Below, one piece after another: positions 34,304-43,321 of a stretch of DNA of 47,363 nucleotides. The notes under the pieces were generated by a model, which had not been told where the DNA came from, did not search any database, and saw only the letters and a list, made by a program, of their open reading frames with translations. This DNA comes from Rhizobiales bacterium 24-66-13 (GTDB lineage Bacteria; Pseudomonadota; Alphaproteobacteria; Rhizobiales; Xanthobacteraceae): NCBI GenBank assembly GCA_002257205.1, contig NCHM01000005.1, positions 1 to 47,363 of the forward strand, written 5' to 3'. Each line of letters opens with the position of its first letter. The stretch's first letter is position 1. Position numbers and translations under genes: made by a program.

Positions 34304-37269
34304 CCCGAACCGCCTCCCTCAGCGCTGCCGCCGTCGATCCGGGCGAGATAGGTGGTGCGCGGCCAGGTATTCGCCTCCTCCAGAAGACTGTAATTGCGTG
34401 GGCTCGCTTTCTGCCGGCTCACCTGGCTTGCGGCATCGGTGATGTCGCCGAAGCTGATCGCACGGGTCGGGCACGCCTGCTGGCAGGCGGTCACCACCTC
34501 CCCGTCGCGGATTGGCCGGCCCTCCTTCTTGGCGGTGATGCGGGCTTCGCTGATGCGTTGGACGCAATAGGTGCATTTTTCCATGACGCCGCGGCTGCGG
34601 ACTGTGACATCGGGATTGCGCGCCGCCTGCAATTCCGGCGGGTCGTTGCTGGTGAAGTCGAACCAGTTGAAACGACGCACCTTATAGGGACAGAAGGAAG
34701 AGCAGGTGCGCGTGCCGATGCACCGGTTGTAGACTTGCAGGTTCAGCCCGTCGGAGGAATGGACGGCGGCGTTGACTGGGCATCCCATCTCGCAGGGTGC
34801 CTGCTCGCAATGCATGCAGGGCACCGGCTGGACATGGACTTTCGGTGCGGCCGGATCGCCCTCGTAATAATGATCGACGCGCAGCCAGTGCATCTCGCGG
34901 CCCTGCGCCACCAGTTCCTGTCCCACCATGGGGACGTTGTTCTCGGAGACGCAGGCGACGACGCAGGCATTGCAGCCGATACACGTATCGAGGTCGATCG
35001 CCATGCCCCAGGACGGGCTGTCCCAGCGGCGGGCGGGATAGAAGCTCGGTGCGCGGGGCTCGCCGGGAGCCGGCTCGCGCGTGCGGCCCGAAACCGCTGC
35101 ATCCGCCGCCGCCACGGTGCGCACGAAATCGAAGCCGTCCATGGCCTGATGGGCCTGGGTGGTGGAGAGGGTCCGGCGGGCGCCAGTCTTGGCCAGTGCG
35201 GCGCCGTTCCCGCGCCAGGGCTGCGCCCGTGTCCGCAGCGCAAAGGCATTATAGCCGAGGCCCTCGCTGATCCCGCGGCTCTGCCCATAGCCGAAGGTGA
35301 GCGCGATCGTGTCGGCCTGCTGCCCCGGCATGACCCAAGCTGCCCCGGTGATGCTGCGCCCGCCGAGGCTGAGCGTCACTTCATCACCGTTGGAAAGGCC
35401 CTGCCGCGCCGCGATCTGCGGGGAAACCGCAATCACATTGCCCCAGGTCATCTTGCTGAACGGCTTGGGGGTTTCCTGGAGCCAGGCATTGTTCGCGAAG
35501 CGTCCGTCCCAGATGGTGGGATCCGCGCGGAACGCGACGCAAAGTGCCTCCGCCGATCCCTCCGGCGGAGGCACCTGCGCAAGCGGCGATACCTCGCGCG
35601 TCGTCACCGGGGGAAGCACGGCCGCTGGAGCGCTTTGCTCGATGAAGCCTCGCAACAGTGCGCCGCGCCAGCGGGTTTCGAACGCGGTGCCCCATTGCGC
35701 GCGCCACGTCTCCTTCACGAGGTCGCGGTCGGCTCTTCCAAAAGAGCCGGTCAAATTGGCCAGCAGGCTGTGAGCGGAGCGCACCGACCGAAACGGCCGG
35801 ATCAATGGCTGGATGAGGCTCGCGGTGCCGTCGGGCGCCCGCGCGTCGCTCCAGGATTCCAGGTCGTGGGCCAGAGGCACATGCCAATGGCAGAGCGCCG
35901 CTGTTTCATCAAAATGCAGCCCGGCATGAAGCCGGAACGGCACTTTCTCCAGCGCCGCGCGGAAATCGAGATCGGCGGGCGCGGCATAGGCGGGATCGAC
36001 CCCGAGCAGCACCAGCGTGCTCACCTGGGAGGCCGCCATGTCTTCCACCAGCCGGTCCAGGGAGAGCTGCCCGTCCGGAGGGCGTGCGGCGACGGGATCG
36101 GTGAAGGACAAAGTGGTGCCAAAGGCGCCGAGCCGTTCGTTGACGAGCAATGCGAGGCCCTGCAGGGCGGCGGGATGGGTGGCTCCGAGCGTGAGCAGGG
36201 ACCGGCCAGCATGTTCGCGCAGTGCCGTGAGGGCGCGTTTCACCCATTGGCTTTCCTGTTCGCTCAGCGGCGCCGGCGTGGCGCCATCCACCCCCAGGCG
36301 CGCGGCAATGGCGTGGAGCAGGGCGCCCATGCGCGCCTCTGCGACGATGAGGCGGTCCTGCGCCATCAGGCCGGTCAGCGAGGGTGCCGCTTCGGCAACC
36401 AGCAACCGGGACGCGCCATCGCCGTTCTGAAACCCGCGCCGGCGCTCGGACCAACGCCGGCCGTGACTTGTCTGCCAAGGGCCGGGTCCGAGAATATCGG
36501 CGTCGAGGCTCACCACCGCCTCGGCCCGATCCAGGCGAAGATGGATGTCCAGCGGCCGGCCGAAGATTTGAACGGTGGCGCCGTGGCGCTCCTCTTCCAG
36601 CGGCTCGAACACATGCCATCGGGCTCTCGGCCAGCGGCCCAGCAGCGCCGCGATCTGACGCACGAGGGTGGGCGAGGTGATGGTGCCGGTGAGGAGGCGC
36701 AGCCCCTCCCCCTGCGTTTGGTCCAGCGCATTTGCCTGCGCCGCTAGCGCGGCATCGAAGGCATCCCAGGCCACCGGCCGCCCCAGCCGGCGCGGCGCCC
36801 CGGAGCGCTCGGGATCATAGAGGTCGAGCAGCGCCGCCTGCAGGAAGGGATCGGTGGCACCGCCGGTCGCCGGATGGTCGGGATTGCCTTCGAGCTTGAC
36901 CGGCCTGCCGGCGTAGGTCTTTGCGAGCACCGGCGCGGCATAGCCACCGAGCGTCACGGCGGTGGCGTACCAGCGCGCCACGCCCTCAACCTCGCCATCG
37001 GGCTGCTCGACATAGGGCAGCGCGGTTTCATCGGCTTGCGCCGCCCCGCCGGTCAGGCCCGCGAGCGCCAGCGAAGCCGCCATGGCCTGAAGGAGGGAGC
37101 GTCGGTTGAACGCGCCGGCGAGACGGGTCGCTGCCGGCATTTCCTCGCGCAGCGCGGCGGCGAATTCCTCCGTGCCGGCAAGTTCATCGAGGCTGCGCCA
37201 GAAGGCGCGCCCGGTGTGGGCCGAAAGGCGAGCCCGGAGGACGCCGGACGTATCGGAATGTTCGCCCAT
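34300..37269 (-). CDS. actB: Alternative complex III iron-sulfur/molybdopterin-like subunit ActB
   Basis: 989 residues. A twin-arginine-like segment (RRSLLQAMAASLALAGL, about 56-72) precedes a molybdopterin-oxidoreductase-like domain that in ACIII has lost its cofactor. From about residue 754 a ferredoxin-like domain carries four cysteine groups: CIGCNACVVAC, CMHCEQAPCEMGC, CIGTRTCSSFC and CTYC...CQQAC. This matches the three [4Fe-4S] and one [3Fe-4S] clusters known for ActB. It relays electrons from quinol to the ActA hemes. It lies three bases after actA and overlaps actC. Confidence 0.95.
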   Translation of the reverse strand: MGEHSDTSGVLRARLSAHTGRAFWRSLDELAGTEEFAAALREEMPAATRLAGAFNRRSLLQAMAASLALAGLTGGAAQADETALPYVEQPDGEVEGVARWYATAVTLGGYAAPVLAKTYAGRPVKLEGNPDHPATGGATDPFLQAALLDLYDPERSGAPRRLGRPVAWDAFDAALAAQANALDQTQGEGLRLLTGTITSPTLVRQIAALLGRWPRARWHVFEPLEEERHGATVQIFGRPLDIHLRLDRAEAVVSLDADILGPGPWQTSHGRRWSERRRGFQNGDGASRLLVAEAAPSLTGLMAQDRLIVAEARMGALLHAIAARLGVDGATPAPLSEQESQWVKRALTALREHAGRSLLTLGATHPAALQGLALLVNERLGAFGTTLSFTDPVAARPPDGQLSLDRLVEDMAASQVSTLVLLGVDPAYAAPADLDFRAALEKVPFRLHAGLHFDETAALCHWHVPLAHDLESWSDARAPDGTASLIQPLIRPFRSVRSAHSLLANLTGSFGRADRDLVKETWRAQWGTAFETRWRGALLRGFIEQSAPAAVLPPVTTREVSPLAQVPPPEGSAEALCVAFRADPTIWDGRFANNAWLQETPKPFSKMTWGNVIAVSPQIAARQGLSNGDEVTLSLGGRSITGAAWVMPGQQADTIALTFGYGQSRGISEGLGYNAFALRTRAQPWRGNGAALAKTGARRTLSTTQAHQAMDGFDFVRTVAAADAAVSGRTREPAPGEPRAPSFYPARRWDSPSWGMAIDLDTCIGCNACVVACVSENNVPMVGQELVAQGREMHWLRVDHYYEGDPAAPKVHVQPVPCMHCEQAPCEMGCPVNAAVHSSDGLNLQVYNRCIGTRTCSSFCPYKVRRFNWFDFTSNDPPELQAARNPDVTVRSRGVMEKCTYCVQRISEARITAKKEGRPIRDGEVVTACQQACPTRAISFGDITDAASQVSRQKASPRNYSLLEEANTWPRTTYLARIDGGSAEGGGSG

Positions 37270-37272
37270 GGC

Positions 37273-37941
37273 TCACCTGTGGCACATGTTGCAATCGTCG
37301 AGTTTGTTCGGTTCAAGGCCATAGGCCTTCATCATCAACTGGCCGTAGAGCTTGTGGCTTTGGGGATCGCTGTCCCAATCGCTCCAGTCCATGCGCGTCA
37401 CCTCGGCTGGCGGACGCAGGTGCGGGGCGGGATTGCGATGGCAGTCGAGGCACCAGCCCATCTGGAAGGGTTTCGCCCGCTTCATCAGCGGCATCTCATC
37501 CACTCGGCCGTGACAGGTGACGCAAGGCACGCCGCGCGCGATGTGGATGGAATGGTTGAAGTAAACATAGTCGGGCACGCGTGCGACGCGGTGCCATGCC
37601 AGCGGCTTTCCGCTCGCCAAGCTATTGCGAACGGGCGCGAGCATGGGGGCACCGGTCCAGATCTGCGAATGGCAGGTCATGCACACATGGGTGGCGGGAA
37701 GCCCCGCCTCGGCGCTGGTCTCGACCCCGCTATGGCAGTAGCGGCAGTCGATGCCGAGGCCGCCGACATGATGCTGATGACTGAACGGAACCGGCTGGTC
37801 CCTCGGCCATCCCACAAGCGTCGCGTAGCTTGAATCCATGTATCCTCCAATAAAGAGGCCGGCACCAAGTGCGGCCAGCAAGAGGAGAAAGAGTCCGGCT
37901 CGCAGACGCGTGTCTGCGGATGCCGTGAAGATCTGCGGCAT
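37273..37941 (-). CDS. actA: Alternative complex III pentaheme cytochrome c ActA
   Basis: 222 residues. An N-terminal helix (about 14-34) anchors the protein; five CxxCH heme sites follow: CRYCH, CMTCH, CVTCH, CLDCH and CNMCH at the C-terminus. Many further His residues (for example HQHH, HIAR) can be distal ligands. This is the family's usual size and heme count. It is the first gene of the operon, with the promoter region in 37942-38266. The upstream ribosome-binding site is weak. Confidence 0.95.
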   Translation of the reverse strand: MPQIFTASADTRLRAGLFLLLLAALGAGLFIGGYMDSSYATLVGWPRDQPVPFSHQHHVGGLGIDCRYCHSGVETSAEAGLPATHVCMTCHSQIWTGAPMLAPVRNSLASGKPLAWHRVARVPDYVYFNHSIHIARGVPCVTCHGRVDEMPLMKRAKPFQMGWCLDCHRNPAPHLRPPAEVTRMDWSDWDSDPQSHKLYGQLMMKAYGLEPNKLDDCNMCHR

Positions 37942-38013
37942 GGGTCAAGGGCCGTATGATCGCGCTGCAACGCTTGGTTCAACGATCAATTTTAGGTTTG
38001 GTTGCACGGCTTC

Positions 38014-38027
38014 GGTGAAAATTCACC
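38014..38027. promoter_or_regulatory. Palindrome in the actA upstream region
   Basis: Arms ggtgaa (38014-38019) and ttcacc (38022-38027) are separated by aa, 73 bases upstream of the actA start. Distance and symmetry fit a dimeric regulator site for the ACIII-oxidase operon. No named consensus is claimed. Confidence 0.45.
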
Positions 38028-38142
38028 CTTGGCGTTCCAGGCACTCTCTCTCGCTGAAGGCACGTCTCGCGGCTGCGGGCCCGCACCTTGATGGCGTGAC
38101 GGAACGGAAATAAATTACGTGTATTCAAAGTCGTGAATTTTG

Positions 38143-38166
38143 TATTCAAATTTATAAAATTGAATA
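38143..38166. promoter_or_regulatory. AT-rich inverted repeat upstream of the ACIII operon
   Basis: Arms tattcaa (38143-38149) and ttgaata (38160-38166) flank ten A/T-only bases. It is the core of a roughly 90-base AT-rich tract (about 38108-38198) in otherwise very GC-rich DNA, about 200 bases upstream of actA. A further attcaaa copy is at 38123. It could be an upstream activator or nucleoid-protein site. Confidence 0.45.
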
Positions 38167-38266
38167 AAAGTATGATTTCTGAATTGAAAGAGCGCGTTAT
38201 GCTGCGCACAAAATGTATAGCCGCGTCAGGGGAGGGGCGATTAAGCCCGAAGTGCCGCAAGGGGCC

Positions 38267-39592
38267 TCATTCCGCCTTGGACCACGAAGCCATCGCGGCA
38301 AGGGGGCCGTGCTCTTTCATGGCGACGAAGCCGCGATGCCGTTCGCGGATGTCGTTCAGATCGGCCGGCGTCGTGATGTTCCGGCTGGCGTCGTCGAGCA
38401 CGAGGTTGGCGTGTCGCTGGAGCGTGGCGACACGCGCAGGCCGGCGTTCGAGACTGACCACGGCCGTAAGCACATCCAAGATCCGCATCAGCACCGCGGT
38501 GCTGCGCGTTCCGTTTTGCCGGATCATGTGAAACATCGCGTCCACAAGTCCATCATAGTCTGCGCTCGGAACGACGAGCACCGGCCGGCCCTCCGCGACG
38601 GTGACGCCCGTGGGCAAATACAAGGGCTCAAGATCGCAGAGCGCCGCACCGAGGCGATCAACGACGCTGATTGCCGTGAGAGGGTCGTTGATACCTGGCG
38701 ACAACGCACGCACGGCAACTTCGACCAGCTGCCTGACGGCAAATTCGATGTCCGCCGAGCTGTCCCGCTGCGGCCCCAGAGCGGTGGCGTTGCGTACCGC
38801 GTCGCATGCGCCCTCCACCTGCGGCCGCACGAAGGCGATGGGCGCGCCGGGAAAAACATAGTCGCCGGGCCGCACCAGCAACAACAGGCTGGCGTTCTTT
38901 TCTGCCGCCCATTGAGCGAGGCCGTGCGCATCGAGCTGCTGAAGATAGCCGCGCCTGTCGTCGGCAATGGGCGCTGCCGTATCCCAGAAGCTCAAGGGAG
39001 GCGGGCTCGGCTGTTGTTCCTCCACCGTCAGCCGCTGCAGCGCGCGCCGCACGTCGTCGCTGACTAGGTCGATGACCGTATCTACGTTGATGCGACTGGC
39101 GATATGGTCGACGAAATAGATCAGCGTGCCCACACATACGAACGCCAGGAAAATTGCGAACGTAAGGGAAAGATGAGGGACAAATGCTCCTTCTTCTTCC
39201 GATCGAACCGCTCGCAGAACCATGAGCGAATAGGAGAATGTTCCGAGGAACGCGCCCAGGGTGAATTGATTGCCGCGATCCTTGGTGAAATTCCGCAGCA
39301 GTCTCGGCCCCATCTGGCCCGCCGCCAGGGAAAGCGCCGCGATGGTGATGGAAAACACCGTGCCGGCCACCCCGATGGTGGAGGAGGCGACGGCGCCGAG
39401 CAGCGTCCGCGCGCCGGTGCTGCCTCCGTTATAGAGCCATGCACTCGCGAGCAGCCAATGGGGAAGCGTTCCTTTGCCATCCACATAGACCAGGACCAGC
39501 GCAAGGATAGTTCCCGCCAGAGTCATCAGTCCGGGGAGCACCCAGAACGTCCCGCTCAAGACTTCGATTGCTCTTTTGAGGCGTGCTTTCAC
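38267..39592 (-). CDS. DUF2254 family membrane protein
   Basis: 441 residues starting at a GTG with cagga upstream. Four hydrophobic segments occupy the first third (about 18-36, 62-90, 111-127 and 143-163). A soluble C-terminal part contains the family motif RALSPGINDPLTAISVVDRL. Typical early motifs are GARTLLGAVASSTIGVAGTVFSITIAALSLA and MGPRLLRNF. The function is unknown. It is same-strand with the ACIII operon but separated by 325 bp, so likely a separate transcript. Confidence 0.9.
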   Translation of the reverse strand: MKARLKRAIEVLSGTFWVLPGLMTLAGTILALVLVYVDGKGTLPHWLLASAWLYNGGSTGARTLLGAVASSTIGVAGTVFSITIAALSLAAGQMGPRLLRNFTKDRGNQFTLGAFLGTFSYSLMVLRAVRSEEEGAFVPHLSLTFAIFLAFVCVGTLIYFVDHIASRINVDTVIDLVSDDVRRALQRLTVEEQQPSPPPLSFWDTAAPIADDRRGYLQQLDAHGLAQWAAEKNASLLLLVRPGDYVFPGAPIAFVRPQVEGACDAVRNATALGPQRDSSADIEFAVRQLVEVAVRALSPGINDPLTAISVVDRLGAALCDLEPLYLPTGVTVAEGRPVLVVPSADYDGLVDAMFHMIRQNGTRSTAVLMRILDVLTAVVSLERRPARVATLQRHANLVLDDASRNITTPADLNDIRERHRGFVAMKEHGPLAAMASWSKAE

Positions 39593-40108
39593 GATTCCTG
39601 CGTCCTTTTGCCCCCCGCTTCAGTAGCCCCTGCGTCAGCACGCATCAATGGCTGGCATCGACAACACAAGGAGCGCCCCCGCATGGGTGCCGGCGGGTAC
39701 CCGATAAAGGAATGGCTGAGCGACCGCGGGTGCGGGGGCCAGCGATTTTCCACATCGAAGTGGCGCACGCATCTGTGTGACGCCACGTTTCATGTTAGAA
39801 AGCTCGAACACCTGCCGGTCGTGGCGCCCACGGGGCATCGCGGGCACGAGAAATTCTTCTGAAGGATCGACGCCGGGGGTTCGAGGGCGCGCCGAGATCC
39901 TGCATCTTCGTCTATCATTAGCGATGCGGCTGCCCGGGTGCGGGTTTTGGCGCGGAGGAATGATCGGGAGCGCTGCGAGCGTAGTATTAGGTCGCCACGT
40001 TCCATCGGAGTTCAAGCCATCGGAGTTCAGGCCATCGGAGTTCAAGCCGTCGGGGCTCAAGGAGCCTCATCCACCTGACCCAAGCCAGGCGTGACGAGGC
40101 GTCCTACC
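39593..40108. other. Divergent intergenic region between the DUF2254 gene and the mrp operon
   Basis: About 516 bases without a supported gene. Short open frames cross it on both strands but have no recognisable product. It ends in a 15-bp tandem repeat immediately before mrpA (separate entry). Promoters for both directions must lie here. Confidence 0.55.
40002..40061. repeat. 15-bp tandem repeat upstream of mrpA
   Basis: Four contiguous units: ccatcggagttcaag at 40002, ccatcggagttcagg at 40017, ccatcggagttcaag at 40032, and the diverged ccgtcggggctcaag at 40047. The array ends 47 bases before the chosen mrpA start. Units are adjacent without spacers, so it is not CRISPR. Confidence 0.9.
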
Positions 40109-42964
40109 GTGACTTTGCTTCTTGTAATCCTCATCCCCTTTCTCGGCGCCCTCATTCCGCCTCTGGTGATCCGCTCCGGGCGCAATGCCTGCGCCGCGGC
40201 GACCGGTGGCGTGACGCTGCTCGCCCTCGCCTTGCTCCTCTCCCATGCACCGGCGGTGTTCTCGGGCGCGGTCCCAACGTTCGGCGTGGCCTGGGTTCCG
40301 GCCATGGGCCTGTCGCTCTCGGTGTTCGCGGACGGGCTCGGCTTCTTCTTCGCGGCCATGATCCTCGCCATCGGCCTGCTGGTGATCGTCTATGCGCGTT
40401 TCTATCTGTCGCGCGAGGATCCCATGGGCCGCTTCTTCGCTTACCTGCTGCTGTTCCAGGGCGCGATGGTGGGCGTGGTGCTGTCCGACAATATCATCGC
40501 GCTGCTGGTGTTCTGGGAGCTGACGAGCCTTAGCTCGTTCCTGCTCATCGGGTTTTGGACCAAGCGCGCCGATGCGCGGCAGGGTGCGCGCATGGCGCTG
40601 GTGGTGACCGGGGGCGGGGGGCTCGCGCTCATCGCCGGCCTGCTGCTGGTGGCGCAGGCGGCCGGCTCCTATCAGCTTTCGGACATTCTCCTGCGGGGCG
40701 AGATGGTGCGCGCCTCGCCGCTGTATCTGCCGGCGCTGCTGCTGGTGCTGGTGGGCGCCTTCACCAAGTCCGCCCAATTCCCGTTTCACTTCTGGCTGCC
40801 CCACGCCATGGCGGCGCCGACCCCGGTCTCGGCCTATCTGCATTCCGCCACCATGGTGAAGGCGGGCGTGTTCCTGCTGGCGCGGCTGTGGCCGGTGCTG
40901 GCGGGCACCGACGCCTGGTTCCTGATCGTCGCCCCGGTGGGCCTCGCCACGATGCTGATCGGCGCCGCCATCGCCTTGTTCAAGGATGATCTCAAAGCGG
41001 TGCTCGCCTATTCCACCGTGAGCCATCTCGGCCTCATGACCATGCTGCTGGGGTTCGGCACGCCCCTGGCGGCGGTGGCGGCGGTGTTCCACATCATCAA
41101 CCACGCCACCTTCAAGGCCGCGCTGTTCATGAGCGCCGGCATCGTCGACCATGAGGCGGGCACGCGGGACATTCGCCGCCTGGGCGGCCTCATGGCGCTG
41201 ATGCCCATCACCGGCACGCTGGCGCTACTGGCCGCCGCCTCCATGGCCGGCGTGCCTTTTTTCAACGGCTTCCTCTCCAAGGAGATGATGCTGGAGGAGG
41301 CGGCCCACACGGCCTATCTCGGGCTCGATTTCCTGTTCCCGGTGCTGGCGACGGTGGCGGCGGTGTTCTCGGTGGCCTATTCGGCGCGCTTCGCCATCGG
41401 CACCTTCCTCGGCCCGGCGCGGCACGATTATCCCCACCATCCCCACGATCCGCCGCTCGGCCTGTGGCTGCCCGTGGCGGTGCTGGTGGTGCCGGTGATC
41501 GCCATCGGCCTTTTCCCCGCCGCCGTGGCCGGCCCGCTGGTGGCGCTGACGGCTTCGGCGGTCATCGGCGGGCCGCTGCCGGATTATCACCTTGCCTTGT
41601 GGCACGGCCTCACGCCGGCGCTTTTCATGAGCCTTCTTGCCTTCGCCGGCGGGGCGGCGCTCATCTGTGCCTTCCGCCAGGCGGACGGCGTGCGCGCGCG
41701 CCTGCCGCGCCTCGATGCCAAGGCCATGTTCGAGGCCGCGAGCGGCGCCCTCGTGGTCGCCTGCCGGCGGATCGTGGCCGCCCTGCACGACGGCGCGCTC
41801 TCGCGCTACATGGGCGTGACGGTGGCGACGCTGGTGGCGGTCGGCGGCTATGGCTTCTGGAGCGCGACGCATGCGCCCGGCGCCCGGTCTCTGCTGTCCG
41901 TGACCGGGCCGGCCCTCACCGCCTTTCTCGCCCTGGTGCTGGCGAGCGGCGGGGTCCTGCTGTTCCATGGCGAACGGCTTACGGCACTGATCCTCACCGG
42001 CGTCGTGGGCGTGGTGGTGGCGCTCGCCTTCCTGCAATTCTCCGCCCCGGACCTCGCCTTAACGCAGATCGCGGTGGACGTGGTGACCACCATCCTCATG
42101 CTGCTTGCTCTCAACCTGCTGCCCAAGACGACGCCGCGCGAGGGGAGCCGCGCCGTGCGCTGGCGCGACGGCATCGTCGCCGGCCTCGCCGGCCTCGGCG
42201 TGGCGGGCCTCGCCTATGGCGTGATGACGCGCGACGGTACGTCGATTGCCGATTTCTACCTCGCCCAGTCCAAGCCGGGCGGGGGCGGCACCAATGTGGT
42301 GAATGTGATCCTGGTGGATTTCCGCGGCTACGACACCTTCGCCGAGATCATCGTCCTCGGCATCGCCGCGCTCGCCATCTACGCGCTGCTCGATCCGGCG
42401 CTGAAGGGTGCCGCCGTGCGCCGCATCAAGGCGATGCTGCCCCGGGACGAGGCCAAGGACGCCCATCCGCTGATCCTGGTGGTGGCGACCCGGGTGCTGC
42501 TGCCTCTGTCGCTGGTGGTGGGCGCCTATATCTTCCTGCGCGGGCATAACGAACCGGGCGGCGGCTTCGTGGCCGGGCTCGTGGTCGCCATCGCCCTGAT
42601 CATGCAATACATCGCCTCCGGCTATGGCTGGGCGGCGGAGCGCATGAAGCTGGATGCCCAATCCATGATCGGCGCGGGCGTGGCCATCGCCGGCCTCACG
42701 GGCCTTGCCGCCTTCGCCTTCGGCCGGCCGTTCCTCACCTCGACCTTCGGCTATCTGCACTGGCCGGTGGTGGGAGAGTTCGAACTGGCGTCCGCCATGG
42801 CCTTCGACCTCGGCGTGTTCCTCACCGTGGTGGGTGTGATGGTGCTGTCGCTGGCGCAGCTCTCCCGCGTCGTGCATCGGGTCGATCCGGCGCCGGAAAG
42901 CCATGAGCCCATGGATGTGCCGCTGGAAAGCGCGGCCTCCGGCGCCGCCGGCAAGGAGGGCTGA
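40109..42964 (+). CDS. mrpA: Mrp Na+/H+ antiporter, fused MrpA-MrpB subunit
   Basis: 951 residues. The N-terminal two-thirds is the NuoL-like MrpA: VFWELTSLSSFLLIGFW (key Glu), GAFTKSAQFPFHFWLPHAM, SATMVKAGVFLLARLW and NHATFKAALFM. The middle has a DUF4040/MbhE-like segment (LQFSAPDLALTQIAVD), and the last roughly 150 residues are an MrpB domain (VVGAYIFLRGHNEPGGGFVAGL). The A-B fusion is typical of alphaproteobacterial PhaAB. The GTG at 40109 is preferred for its gagg site nine bases upstream and the MTLLLVILIPFLGAL-type start; a GTG at 40091 is in frame. Confidence 0.95.
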   Translation: MTLLLVILIPFLGALIPPLVIRSGRNACAAATGGVTLLALALLLSHAPAVFSGAVPTFGVAWVPAMGLSLSVFADGLGFFFAAMILAIGLLVIVYARFYLSREDPMGRFFAYLLLFQGAMVGVVLSDNIIALLVFWELTSLSSFLLIGFWTKRADARQGARMALVVTGGGGLALIAGLLLVAQAAGSYQLSDILLRGEMVRASPLYLPALLLVLVGAFTKSAQFPFHFWLPHAMAAPTPVSAYLHSATMVKAGVFLLARLWPVLAGTDAWFLIVAPVGLATMLIGAAIALFKDDLKAVLAYSTVSHLGLMTMLLGFGTPLAAVAAVFHIINHATFKAALFMSAGIVDHEAGTRDIRRLGGLMALMPITGTLALLAAASMAGVPFFNGFLSKEMMLEEAAHTAYLGLDFLFPVLATVAAVFSVAYSARFAIGTFLGPARHDYPHHPHDPPLGLWLPVAVLVVPVIAIGLFPAAVAGPLVALTASAVIGGPLPDYHLALWHGLTPALFMSLLAFAGGAALICAFRQADGVRARLPRLDAKAMFEAASGALVVACRRIVAALHDGALSRYMGVTVATLVAVGGYGFWSATHAPGARSLLSVTGPALTAFLALVLASGGVLLFHGERLTALILTGVVGVVVALAFLQFSAPDLALTQIAVDVVTTILMLLALNLLPKTTPREGSRAVRWRDGIVAGLAGLGVAGLAYGVMTRDGTSIADFYLAQSKPGGGGTNVVNVILVDFRGYDTFAEIIVLGIAALAIYALLDPALKGAAVRRIKAMLPRDEAKDAHPLILVVATRVLLPLSLVVGAYIFLRGHNEPGGGFVAGLVVAIALIMQYIASGYGWAAERMKLDAQSMIGAGVAIAGLTGLAAFAFGRPFLTSTFGYLHWPVVGEFELASAMAFDLGVFLTVVGVMVLSLAQLSRVVHRVDPAPESHEPMDVPLESAASGAAGKEG

Positions 42965-42967
42965 GCC

Positions 42968-43321
42968 GTGGAACTGCTCGTCGCCGCCGCCATCGGCATC
43001 CTGACCATGGTGGGCATTTATCTGATCCTGCGCGCCCACACCTTTCCGGTGATTCTCGGGCTGACCTTCCTGTCCTATGCGGTGAACCTGTTCCTGTTCG
43101 CCATGGGCCGGCTGGTCATCGACCGGCCGCCGGTGATTTCCCCGGAGGCCGCAGGCTATGCCGATCCCCTGCCGCAGGCCCTGGTGCTCACCGCCATCGT
43201 CATTTCCTTCGGCATGACGGCTCTGATCGTGGTGCTGGCCTTGCGCGGCTATCTGGAAACCGGCTCCGACCATAGCGCGCTCGACGCCCCGCGCCGGCCT
43301 GATGGACGAGGCGAGGCATGA
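42968..43321 (+). CDS. mrpC: Mrp antiporter subunit MrpC
   Basis: 117 residues with three helices, homologous to NuoK. The run GIYLILRAHTFPVILGLTFLSYAVNLFLF, followed by ADPLPQALVLTAIVISFGMTA, is characteristic. It starts at a GTG with an aaggaggg site three bases after mrpA, and its stop overlaps mrpD (ATGA). It is needed for assembly and activity of the seven-subunit Mrp complex. Confidence 0.94.
   Translation: MELLVAAAIGILTMVGIYLILRAHTFPVILGLTFLSYAVNLFLFAMGRLVIDRPPVISPEAAGYADPLPQALVLTAIVISFGMTALIVVLALRGYLETGSDHSALDAPRRPDGRGEA

Noticed and set aside
34558-36747. 729-codon open frame on the plus strand opposite actB
   Set aside because: No family resemblance, no coupled ribosome-binding site, and it is antisense to a clearly conserved ACIII subunit.
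34300-37269. Active molybdopterin oxidoreductase
   Set aside because: Context and domain order identify ActB, whose Mo-like domain is known to lack the cofactor.
40002-40061. CRISPR-like array
   Set aside because: Units are only 15 bp and directly adjacent with no spacers; no cas genes nearby.
39777-40094. Small protein with PSEFK-type repeats encoded across the tandem repeat
   Set aside because: No homology and poor initiation context; the repeat is better explained as DNA slippage. Kept only as a possible leader in the findings.
40109-42964. MrpA-MrpB fusion as a novelty
   Set aside because: Fused PhaAB-type subunits are common in alphaproteobacteria.
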